This document shows, piece by piece, positions 7,375-14,258 of a DNA stretch of 64,000 bases. A program made the position numbers and the translations under genes. The stretch covers positions 1,674,001-1,738,000 of the forward strand of contig NZ_LT896716.1 in NCBI RefSeq assembly GCF_900187405.1. Direction: 5' to 3'. Position 1 is the first letter of the stretch, and each line of letters begins with the position of its first letter. The notes under the pieces were generated by a model. It had not been told where the DNA came from. It did no database searches and worked only from the letters and a program-made list of their open reading frames with translations. Origin of the DNA: Geobacter sp. DSM 9736 (GTDB taxonomy: Bacteria; Desulfobacterota; Desulfuromonadia; Geobacterales; Geobacteraceae).

Positions 7375-7413
7375 GGGACGCTTTTCGGAATGCCGAAAGG
7401 CGGGCGCCGTCCC
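7375..7413 (+). ncRNA. Leader stem-loop upstream of the first riboswitch
   Basis: An outer stem GGGACG / CGTCCC encloses a 10-bp hairpin, CGCTTTTCGG / CCGAAAGGCG (one G-T pair, AATG loop). It begins about 12 bases into the predicted transcript. It might protect the 5' end or help fold the aptamer; it matches no family I know. Confidence 0.4.
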
Positions 7414-7414
7414 A

Positions 7415-7503
7415 GTGATACACGACAATACTAAACCATCCGCGAGGATGGGGCGGAAAGCCTACAGGGTCTCACCGAGACAGCCGGGTTGCCGAAATAT
7501 CAT
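7415..7503 (+). ncRNA. GEMM-I riboswitch, A20 type (predicted 3',3'-cGAMP sensor)
   Basis: The aptamer shows the GEMM-I landmarks in order: ACTAAACC, a GCGA tetraloop hairpin (CCATCC / GGATGG), GCGGAAAGCC, ACAGGGTCT, GAGACAGCC and GGGTTGCCGAAA. P1 is GTGATA (7415-7420) with TATCAT (7498-7503). Aligned on the AAACC block to the Vibrio Vc2 aptamer, the base at position 20 is A and not G. That change marks the GEMM-Ib variants of Geobacter that respond to 3',3'-cGAMP. The aptamer identity is seen; the ligand is a prediction from one key base. Confidence 0.85.
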
Positions 7504-7531
7504 CTCATGATGTTACGGTCCCGGTTTTTTT
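7484..7531 (+). terminator. Intrinsic terminator overlapping the A20 riboswitch
   Basis: A stem of CCGGG / CCCGG, CCG / CGG and ATCAT / ATGAT (7484-7524) is followed by seven T. Its left strand is the conserved 3' segment of the aptamer and the P1 strand, so aptamer folding and terminator folding exclude each other. Ligand binding should therefore allow read-through (an ON switch). Confidence 0.75.
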
Positions 7532-7575
7532 ATGGGGCATGATGATCAGCTAACCGTCCGACAAGGACTTTTAGA

Positions 7576-7673
7576 TATTTGACGAAAAAGGCAAACCACT
7601 CCGAAAGGGTGGGACGCAAAGCCACTGGCCTGACTCCCGAAAACGGGAATGGCGGCAAGGCTGCCGGCAAATG
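7576..7673 (+). ncRNA. GEMM-I riboswitch, G20 type (predicted c-di-GMP sensor)
   Basis: A second aptamer 70 bases after the first terminator: AAGGCAAACC, a GAAA tetraloop hairpin (CCACTC / GGGTGG), GACGCAAAGCC, then the P2 hairpin and GGCTGCCGGCAAA. P1 is ATTTG (7577-7581) with CAAAT (7668-7672). Position 20 is G, as in canonical c-di-GMP aptamers such as Vc2. Tetraloop, receptor and the GCAAAGCC block are all intact. Confidence 0.88.
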
Positions 7674-7711
7674 CACTCCTTCTGTGCATTGCTCAGCCAA
7701 CAGGAAGGAGT
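7671..7711 (+). promoter_or_regulatory. Expression platform with anti-Shine-Dalgarno element
   Basis: A hairpin ATGCAC / GTGCAT (7671-7689) has loop TCCTTCT. The segment ACTCCTTC (7675-7682) is exactly complementary over 8 bases to GAAGGAGT (7704-7711), the ribosome site of the next gene. The hairpin base overlaps the P1 strand of the c-di-GMP aptamer, so ligand binding should change which pairing forms. The direction of control cannot be decided by eye. Confidence 0.55.
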
Positions 7712-7717
7712 ATGTCA

Positions 7718-8443
7718 ATGGATTCATTCAGCACACATCAGCAGCATCATCAGGTTACATCGACCCGGAGCAGCATCAATAGAAGCATGGCATTCCTGTG
7801 CGGATTGTCGCTGCTCTTCTCAGCAACACTTTCCCATGCCTCGCAGGTAACACTCTACTGGGACGCACCCGCAACGTATGCCGACGGCTCGCCGATAACC
7901 GATCTGGCAGGTTACAAGGTCTACGCGGGCAGCTCTTCGGGCAACTACGACCAGCCCGTGGACGTCGGCAATAAAACCTCGCATACCGTTACGAATCTTC
8001 CCGATGAGGGGACTCATTACTTTGCCGTAACGGCTTATGACACAAAAGGGAATGAAAGCGGTTTTTCCAGCGAACTGGCACAGACTTTAGAGCCGACACC
8101 CGAGCCGGCGCCGACGCCGACGCCGGAGCCTGCACCAACACCAGAGCCGACGCCGGCTCCGACACCCGCCCCCGAACCGACGCCGGTCCCTGACCCTACG
8201 CCAGCTCCAGTGGTTAAAGGCATTGCAAAAGGAGACGTCAATGGCGACGGAGTGGTCAACATGCCGGACGTTCTCGCGACATTGAATGCGATCACCGGTA
8301 CCCAGGGCTTAAGTGCAGAGCAGACAAGCAGAGCCGACGTATGGCCCCTGGACTCCAACGGCAAGCCGGCAGGAGACGGGACGGTCACCATGCAGGACCT
8401 TCTGGCAATACTGAAACGGGTCATTCAACCCTCCAGCTGGTAA
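7718..8443 (+). CDS. Secreted FN3-dockerin protein
   Basis: A 241-residue exported protein. After a charged N-terminus of about 24 residues comes a signal peptide (MAFLCGLSLLFSATLSHAS). Then follow a fibronectin type III domain (VTLYWDAPATYADG ... HYFAVTAYDTKGNES), a Pro-Thr-Glu-Ala linker of about 40 residues, and a type I dockerin-like pair of calcium loops (GDVNGDGVVNMPDVLATLN and WPLDSNGKPAGDGTVTMQDLL). Dockerins bind cohesins; none is encoded nearby. ATG at 7718 was chosen because AAGGAG lies 7 bases upstream; the ATG at 7712 is only one base from it. The gene is first in the operon controlled by the two riboswitches. A role in the extracellular matrix is inferred. Confidence 0.82.
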   Translation: MDSFSTHQQHHQVTSTRSSINRSMAFLCGLSLLFSATLSHASQVTLYWDAPATYADGSPITDLAGYKVYAGSSSGNYDQPVDVGNKTSHTVTNLPDEGTHYFAVTAYDTKGNESGFSSELAQTLEPTPEPAPTPTPEPAPTPEPTPAPTPAPEPTPVPDPTPAPVVKGIAKGDVNGDGVVNMPDVLATLNAITGTQGLSAEQTSRADVWPLDSNGKPAGDGTVTMQDLLAILKRVIQPSSW

Positions 8444-8477
8444 AAACGGTTGTCTCGATAAAAGGAGAGTTTTACAG

Positions 8478-10706
8478 ATGTCCGACGTACAGATCAGCAC
8501 TGTCCGCAACAAACAGACCAGGCGATTCGTCTCGCTGGCGCTTCTTTCAGTCCTTCTGCTGAACTCGGTGCTGCAGTATCCGGAAGCTCATGGCGCCCAG
8601 ACGACGCTCACATGGGACCACCCGGCTAATCCGGACGGGACCCCTGCGGCAAACGTAGGCGGCTACAAAGTGTATCAGGGAAGCATTCCTGGAAGGTATT
8701 CCCAGAACATCGATATCGGCAATCAGTCCACCTTCACGGTAGATCTTGCAGAGGGAACGACCTACCTTGCAGTTACGGCCTATGATGCCGCAGGAAATGA
8801 AAGTCCCTATTCCAACGAAGTCAGCCGGACCGTTTCACCCGGAAGCACCGGGAGCGCTCCCGGCATTTCCAAAACAGGCTGGCGCCTTCTCTATGCCGAC
8901 AGCCAGGAGCTGAGTGGGGACCCTGGAGCAGCCATCAACGCATTTGACGGCAAAACCGATACGTTCTGGCACACGCAATGGATGAACGGCAACCCGGCGC
9001 CCCCCCACGAAATCCAGATCGACCTGGGGCAGAGCTACAACCTTACGGGGTTCTCGTACCTCCCCCGCCAGAACAGCATCGAGAATGGCCGGATCGCCAG
9101 GTATGAATTCTATGTAACCGACGGGGCAGACTGGAGTACCCCTGTCGCTACAGGAAATTTTTCCAACGACCTCTCTCTGAAGATGGTGTCGTTCCCTGCC
9201 AAGACGGGGAGATACATCCGGCTGCGCGCCCTGTCGGAGGTCAACGGAAACCCCTGGACCAATGCAGCGGAAATCAGCGTCACAGGCACCCCAGGCACCG
9301 GCACTGTGACCTCCTACACCCTCACTGCAACAGCGGGGATCGGCGGATCGATAAGCGCGGTCGGCAACACCGCCATAAGCCAGGGCACCAACCAGACATC
9401 GACCATAACCAGTGTTTCGGTCAACCAGGGCAGCAGCCAGACCTTCTCGATTACACCCGACACAGGGTACCGCATCAGTGATGTAAAGGTTGACGGTGTA
9501 TCGGTGGGCGCGGTAAGCAGTTACACCTTCAACAGCGTGAACGCCGGCCATTCGATAGCCGCGACATTCTCGCAGGTCTCTTCACCTGCGGTCCCGCAAA
9601 CCAACTGGCGGCTCGTATATGCCGACAGTCAGGAACTGGTTGGTGATCCCGGGGCGGCGCTCAATGCCTTCGACGGAAAAAACGACACCTTCTGGCATAC
9701 GCAGTGGATGAACGGTAACCCCGTGCCACCGCATGAGATCCAGATAGACCTTGGTCAAACATACAACCTGGACGGGTTCTCGTATCTGCCGCGTCAGAAC
9801 AACATCCAGAACGGCCGTATCGCCAAATACGAATTCTACGTGAGCAGCAACGGCACAAACTGGGGAACTGCAGTGGCCGCAGGAACCTTTGCCAACGATC
9901 TGACACTGAAATCTATCGGGTTCCCCGCCACGACCGGAAGATACATCCGCCTGCGGGCACTCTCCGAGGTGAATGGTAATCCGTGGACCAACGCTGCCGA
10001 GATCAACGTGACCGGCACCCCTGCCGCCGCAGGCATCCAGAGCTACGCGCTGACTGCAAGCGCAGGAACCGGAGGCAGCATAACTCCTGCCGGGACCACG
10101 ACAGTAGCCGGCGGTAGTTCCAGGACCTATACGATCACACCAAGCGCCGGATACAAAGTGGCCGACGTAAAGGTGGATGGAATCTCGGTCGGCGCAGTCA
10201 CGAGTTATTCCTTCAGCAACGTGACCAAAGACCACTCCATTGCCGCATCCTTCAGCGCGACTTCCGGCAGGGTCGTCTTTGCCACCAACTGTGGAGGAAG
10301 GCAGTTCACCGACTCGAACGGAGTCGTCTACCAGGCGGATACACGCTTCACCGGAGGCGCCACCAACAGCACTGCAACCGCCATAAGCGGAACCGTAGAT
10401 GATCCGCTCTACCAGAGCTGGCGTTACGGAAACGCCACCTACAACGTGCCCGTGAGCAACGGCGACTACATGGTTACCCTGAAGTTTGCCGACTACCACA
10501 CCTCTGCAGGGAAGCGACTGTTCAACGTGGCGATGGAAGGAATCACCGCTATCTCCTCCCTCGACATCTATGGGAAGGCAGGAAGTTCTTACAAGGCATA
10601 CGACGTGACAATACCGGTCACTGTGAAAGATGGAGTGCTTACCATCAGGTTCACAAATCTCGTGGATCAGGCGAAGGTCAATGCCATCGTCGTCTCCACG
10701 AAATAA
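8478..10706 (+). CDS. Secreted FN3-discoidin-malectin multidomain protein
   Basis: 742 residues. Signal peptide (about 14-38, ending EAHG-A), an FN3 domain (about 39-116), then two near-identical modules. Each module is a discoidin/F5-8C-like sugar-binding domain (WRLLYADSQEL ... RYIRLRALSEVNGNPW) followed by a bacterial repeat domain (GGSI ... YTITPSAGYKVADVKVDG ... HSIAASFS). The C-terminus (about 595-742) is a malectin/CBM57-like fold starting VVFATNCGG and ending in IRFTNLVDQAKVNAIVV. No membrane anchor or sorting signal is seen, so it is probably released or matrix-bound. Ribosome site AAAGGAGAG precedes the ATG. It lies 34 bases after the dockerin gene. Binding of cell-surface polysaccharide is inferred from the domains. 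Confidence 0.85.
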   Translation: MSDVQISTVRNKQTRRFVSLALLSVLLLNSVLQYPEAHGAQTTLTWDHPANPDGTPAANVGGYKVYQGSIPGRYSQNIDIGNQSTFTVDLAEGTTYLAVTAYDAAGNESPYSNEVSRTVSPGSTGSAPGISKTGWRLLYADSQELSGDPGAAINAFDGKTDTFWHTQWMNGNPAPPHEIQIDLGQSYNLTGFSYLPRQNSIENGRIARYEFYVTDGADWSTPVATGNFSNDLSLKMVSFPAKTGRYIRLRALSEVNGNPWTNAAEISVTGTPGTGTVTSYTLTATAGIGGSISAVGNTAISQGTNQTSTITSVSVNQGSSQTFSITPDTGYRISDVKVDGVSVGAVSSYTFNSVNAGHSIAATFSQVSSPAVPQTNWRLVYADSQELVGDPGAALNAFDGKNDTFWHTQWMNGNPVPPHEIQIDLGQTYNLDGFSYLPRQNNIQNGRIAKYEFYVSSNGTNWGTAVAAGTFANDLTLKSIGFPATTGRYIRLRALSEVNGNPWTNAAEINVTGTPAAAGIQSYALTASAGTGGSITPAGTTTVAGGSSRTYTITPSAGYKVADVKVDGISVGAVTSYSFSNVTKDHSIAASFSATSGRVVFATNCGGRQFTDSNGVVYQADTRFTGGATNSTATAISGTVDDPLYQSWRYGNATYNVPVSNGDYMVTLKFADYHTSAGKRLFNVAMEGITAISSLDIYGKAGSSYKAYDVTIPVTVKDGVLTIRFTNLVDQAKVNAIVVSTK
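8880..10260 (+). repeat. Tandem duplication of a discoidin plus repeat-domain module
   Basis: The segment 8880-9570 and the segment 9605-10260 encode the same two-domain order with long identical stretches (for example AFDGKxDTFWHTQWMNGNP and RYIRLRALSEVNGNPWTNAAEI in both). The DNA has diverged at synonymous sites, so the duplication is not very recent. Confidence 0.8.
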
Positions 10707-10778
10707 GAAAGGATGGAAAAGGTAATGAATTTGTACTCGAAAACGACGGAAAAACCGATATACTCCGGGAGATCAATT

Positions 10779-12386
10779 ATGAAAACTTCGATGCGTATAT
10801 TCCCCCTGCTGATAGTTTCGCTCATGCTCAACGCCGTAATGGCTTCGGCAAGCTGGGGGGCCACCTTTTACCTCGCCCCCAACGGCAACGACACCACAGG
10901 TGACGGCAGCCAGAACAGACCGTGGCGCTCCCTCTCCTACGCCTGCTCACGGGTAACGACCCCCGGCGACACCATTTACATCGGCCCGGGTAACTATACC
11001 GACAACGGCCGCTGCAACCTTGCAGTTGGAGTAAGCATTGCCGGTGCAGGATCGGGAACCACAAAGATCACTTCCGCTTATAACGGCGGAATGGGTACGG
11101 GCTATATTTTCCGTGATACCCAACCGACGAATCCGCTCATGCTCGGCAACAACGAGATCAGCGGTTTCACCCTGGACGGCAGCAACAAAACCCTGATGAC
11201 AGGTGTCTTTATCCGCGGATCGAGCAACCTCAGCATACACGACATGAAGTTCCAGAGCATCAAGGTGAGCGCCATCTGGATCGAAGGATATTACAACTGG
11301 TCCAACCACGAGACGACTCAGCCTCCTGCTTACGCGAAAAACGTAGCAATATACAACGTAGAAACCTATGACACGACCTCAGAGGCTAACTACGGCTGGG
11401 GAGACAGGCTCGGCGCATTCTTCTTCGGCGCACTGGAAAACGCCCAGATATACAACATCACCATCAACGAGGCCATGGCTTCCCGCGGCACCGGGATCAA
11501 GGCAGTATCGGGCTGGCTCAAGAACTTCAAAGGGTATAACTGGAATATCAAGACCAACGTTGAAAACGGCGATGCTTTCGTATTCGAGATGTATAACTTC
11601 CTCGGTGACTCCGAGATCTACAACTGCGTCTTCAACCACGCGCTCTCCCTGAACAGCGGTCCGCAGACGCCTGTACAGGGAAGCACCTGGAACCTGAAGA
11701 TTCATGACACCAAAACCGACTTCTCCGGGTTCACCAGAGGGGCACTGGGTCACGAGCTGTCCCATAACCACCTTGACTTCTACAACAACTATATATACGG
11801 CAACAGGGGACGCGGCGCGGGCCTCTGGACCACCAACTACCTGACCGCCGGTTCCGTAACAGGATGGAGATTCCGCAACAACATCGTACAGAACTGCTCC
11901 GCAGGAGGCCTGACCATCGACCGCGGAAACCTCTACAACATTCAGGTGTACAACAACATCTTCGACACGATGTCCAGTTCGCCTTACGGCGGGTATGGCA
12001 TCAGCACTGACGGGTTTAACGGTCAGCTGTCAGGAATGAAAATCCAGAACAACGTGTTCATGAACTGTGCTGCCGCACCGATCTATCTCACTGCAAGTGT
12101 GACTAACGCGCTGATCGACCATAACATTTTCTACAACAACGGCAACGGCAACAACGTAAACGCAGCAAGTGCAAGTACTATTCAGTCCAACAACATCAAG
12201 GGCACGGTCCCCGGCCTCGTCTACTCCGGCAACAGGCCGGACCCTTACTACCAGTTGAGCAAGAGTTCCAACCTTCTTGACGCAGGCGTCGACGTAGGTC
12301 TGCCCTACTCAGGAAAGGCACCGGACATCGGAGCAATCGAGTACCAGGCCTTTCCTCCCCCGAGGAACCTGCGCTTGACTCCGTAA
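10779..12386 (+). CDS. Secreted right-handed beta-helix protein
   Basis: A 535-residue exported protein with a signal peptide (MKTSMRIFPLLIVSLMLNAV ... ASA). It then begins TFYLAPNGNDTTGDGSQNRPWRSLSYA, the DUF1565-type opening of parallel beta-helix polysaccharide-acting proteins. Repeating short strands with Asn ladders follow (FRNNIVQN, VYNNIFDT, IQNNVFMN, IDHNIFYNNG), and it closes with PDIGAIEYQ, typical of this class. It may be a polysaccharide lyase, epimerase or binding protein; no catalytic residues can be named. The start was chosen for GGGAG 7 bases upstream and for the signal peptide; an in-frame extension to 10713 exists. Last gene of the riboswitch operon, ending in a strong terminator. 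Confidence 0.82.
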   Translation: MKTSMRIFPLLIVSLMLNAVMASASWGATFYLAPNGNDTTGDGSQNRPWRSLSYACSRVTTPGDTIYIGPGNYTDNGRCNLAVGVSIAGAGSGTTKITSAYNGGMGTGYIFRDTQPTNPLMLGNNEISGFTLDGSNKTLMTGVFIRGSSNLSIHDMKFQSIKVSAIWIEGYYNWSNHETTQPPAYAKNVAIYNVETYDTTSEANYGWGDRLGAFFFGALENAQIYNITINEAMASRGTGIKAVSGWLKNFKGYNWNIKTNVENGDAFVFEMYNFLGDSEIYNCVFNHALSLNSGPQTPVQGSTWNLKIHDTKTDFSGFTRGALGHELSHNHLDFYNNYIYGNRGRGAGLWTTNYLTAGSVTGWRFRNNIVQNCSAGGLTIDRGNLYNIQVYNNIFDTMSSSPYGGYGISTDGFNGQLSGMKIQNNVFMNCAAAPIYLTASVTNALIDHNIFYNNGNGNNVNAASASTIQSNNIKGTVPGLVYSGNRPDPYYQLSKSSNLLDAGVDVGLPYSGKAPDIGAIEYQAFPPPRNLRLTP

Positions 12387-12400
12387 CAAGTTAAAACCGA

Positions 12401-12441
12401 AGAACCCCTCCATGGCACATGCCTGGAGGGGTTCTTTTTTT
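12401..12441. terminator. Bidirectional terminator between the secreted-protein operon and the exopolysaccharide operon
   Basis: GAACCCCTCC / GGAGGGGTTC stem followed by seven T on the plus strand; on the minus strand it is followed by TTCGGTTTT. It separates two converging operons. Confidence 0.9.
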
Positions 12442-12451
12442 CCCGCAATCT

Positions 12452-13249
12452 TCAGGGAAGGCTCCCTATCTGTTTCCTGTGTATCTCCATCAACGTGCGC
12501 TGTATACCCGCATCCCGAACGTTAGCCAGAAACTTCCTGCAACCCAGAGAAAGCCGGCGCAGTCTCTGCGGTTTCCCGTCAACCCCTCCCCCTTTCAGGC
12601 TCGCCCGGGCCCGCATCACCTCCCGCTCGTAGAGATCGACCCTTCTGCTTTTCTGCGCTTCATGAAACCTGAAGCACGAGAAGACCTCATCCATCCTGAC
12701 GGGGTTCCTGATTCTGGCCATCCGCAGCCACAGATCGTAATCCATGGCATAGTGGTACTCCGGATTTACACCTCCGCACTCTTCGTAAAGGCGCCTTGAA
12801 AAGAAGGTCGCCTCCTGGGGAAGGATGTAGATCCCGTAGTACAGGTCATTGAAGTCGACAGGTATAGTGACTCTTTTCCGAAGCACGTTATCCATCGCAT
12901 CGATGATGTTCACATTGCCGTAGACAAACTCGTGCCCTGCTTCATAAGCCGCAACTACCTTGCTCAGCGCACCTGGAACATACATGTCATCGGAATTCAG
13001 CCATGCCAGAATATCGCCCGTTGCCAATGCGAACCCCTTGGCTATGGCGTCGGCCTGCCCCTTGTCTTTCTCGATGATCACGCGTGCTCTCGACCTGTAC
13101 CGCTCCAGTATCTCGGCAGAGCCATCGGATGAACAGGCATCCATTATGATGTATTCCAGGTCCACAGGTTGACTGAGGACACTTCCGATGGTTCGTTCCA
13201 GGAACTGTGCCTGATTGTAAGATGGCGTTATCACACTGATCTTAGGCAT
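12452..13249 (-). CDS. Family 2 glycosyltransferase
   Basis: A 265-residue GT-A enzyme: MPKISVITPSYNQAQFLERT at the N-terminus, then MDACSSDGSAEIL, and the metal-binding NSDD in ILAWLNSDDMYVPGAL, with YAMDYDLWLRMA downstream as the acceptor-side acidic motif. It would transfer one sugar of the exopolysaccharide repeat unit onto the lipid-linked intermediate at the inner face of the membrane. It is the last gene of the long exopolysaccharide operon, 19 bases after the preceding glycosyltransferase. Donor and acceptor are unknown. Confidence 0.87.
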   Translation of the reverse strand: MPKISVITPSYNQAQFLERTIGSVLSQPVDLEYIIMDACSSDGSAEILERYRSRARVIIEKDKGQADAIAKGFALATGDILAWLNSDDMYVPGALSKVVAAYEAGHEFVYGNVNIIDAMDNVLRKRVTIPVDFNDLYYGIYILPQEATFFSRRLYEECGGVNPEYHYAMDYDLWLRMARIRNPVRMDEVFSCFRFHEAQKSRRVDLYEREVMRARASLKGGGVDGKPQRLRRLSLGCRKFLANVRDAGIQRTLMEIHRKQIGSLP

Positions 13250-13268
13250 TTTCTATTCCTTCCGGGGC

Positions 13269-14258
13269 TTATTCGGTGCTGTCTAGGCATGCATTACCCT
13301 GTACGACCGCCTTCTTCTCCGCAATCTTTTGCCGGAATGTCTTCAGCCCTTCCAGCCTGCCCCGCATGGCAGGCAGGAGATGATCTCTCAGGGTTAGCCC
13401 ACGCCCCAAGCACATCCCGAGAATGTATGTCGCAACCCCGGGACATCCCCAGGTCCCGCCGAGGAAAAAATAGATGAAAAAGCCGATTTTACCGTACCAG
13501 CCGAGATGCTTCATGCAGATGTACGTAAGGTTGTGTGCATACATGTAGCATTCGTCGGCGTTCCACCCACGCCTGACGTCAATGTGGCGGGGTGCGGGGT
13601 AATGGTCGATAACCACACGCGGGTCGTAGTATGTTTTGTAGCCCTTCTTCTTTACGTTCAGGGCGATATCGGTCTCGTACGAAATGGCCGATCCCCCGTT
13701 GAGAACCATGTCTATTGCTTGCTGCACCGCTTGCGTTCTATAAGCCATGTTCCCGCCAAGAGGGCAATCCGCTTCAAGCAAATGGGGGGTTCCAGGAGAA
13801 GGTCCACCATAAGCCCCCGACCGGCCAAACCAGGAGAACCTTCCCGGTTCCATAACTACCGGGGGAGCATTCGGCTCCACATGATTCAACACCTTCCCCG
13901 CGATACCGCCTATTTCAGGGTCCCGGAAGTCGTCCCCCAGATGCTTCAGCCAGCCCGCGACCGGAATTGCGTCATCATCAATGATGCACACCACATCGCA
14001 GGTGCATGCTTCTGCTCCGGCTATCAGCGGAGGGAGATGCCCTTTTTCATAGACCGCGGCCCTCGTAAGCCGAGCCGCAAGTGGCGATAACGAAGCCCAC
14101 AGATCAACAGCCCGTTTCGTAAGATCGTCGTCATGCCTCACGGCCACGATAACCTGATCCGGAAGCCGCTCCTGCCCCGATAACGCATGAAGAAGCTTGC
14201 TCACCTGTAAAGGGCGATTGTAGGTAGGTATAAGTACTGCAACCGTAGGTCTGTTCAT
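13269..14258 (-). CDS. Family 2 glycosyltransferase with C-terminal membrane segment
   Basis: 329 residues. GT2 core: VAVLIPTYNRPLQVSKLL at the start, CIIDDDAIP as the metal-binding motif (about residue 95), then LGGNMAYRTQAV and SYETDIALNVKKKGY. A hydrophobic stretch (KIGFFIYFFLGGTWGCPGVATYILGM) near residues 250-280 may anchor it to the inner membrane. The ATG overlaps the stop of the upstream gene (ATGA), indicating translational coupling in the exopolysaccharide operon. The sugar transferred is unknown. Confidence 0.86.
   Translation of the reverse strand: MNRPTVAVLIPTYNRPLQVSKLLHALSGQERLPDQVIVAVRHDDDLTKRAVDLWASLSPLAARLTRAAVYEKGHLPPLIAGAEACTCDVVCIIDDDAIPVAGWLKHLGDDFRDPEIGGIAGKVLNHVEPNAPPVVMEPGRFSWFGRSGAYGGPSPGTPHLLEADCPLGGNMAYRTQAVQQAIDMVLNGGSAISYETDIALNVKKKGYKTYYDPRVVIDHYPAPRHIDVRRGWNADECYMYAHNLTYICMKHLGWYGKIGFFIYFFLGGTWGCPGVATYILGMCLGRGLTLRDHLLPAMRGRLEGLKTFRQKIAEKKAVVQGNACLDSTE

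Noticed and set aside
8090-8215. Short repeated units that could suggest a CRISPR-like or tandem DNA repeat
   Set aside because: The repeats follow the reading frame and encode a Pro-Thr-Glu-Ala linker; there are no spacers of constant length.
8035-10499. Long open frames on the minus strand opposite the FN3-dockerin and discoidin genes (129, 238 and 305 codons)
   Set aside because: They lie antisense to strongly supported exported proteins, have low-complexity Gly/Val composition that mirrors the Pro/Thr linker or repeats on the other strand, and have no ribosome sites.
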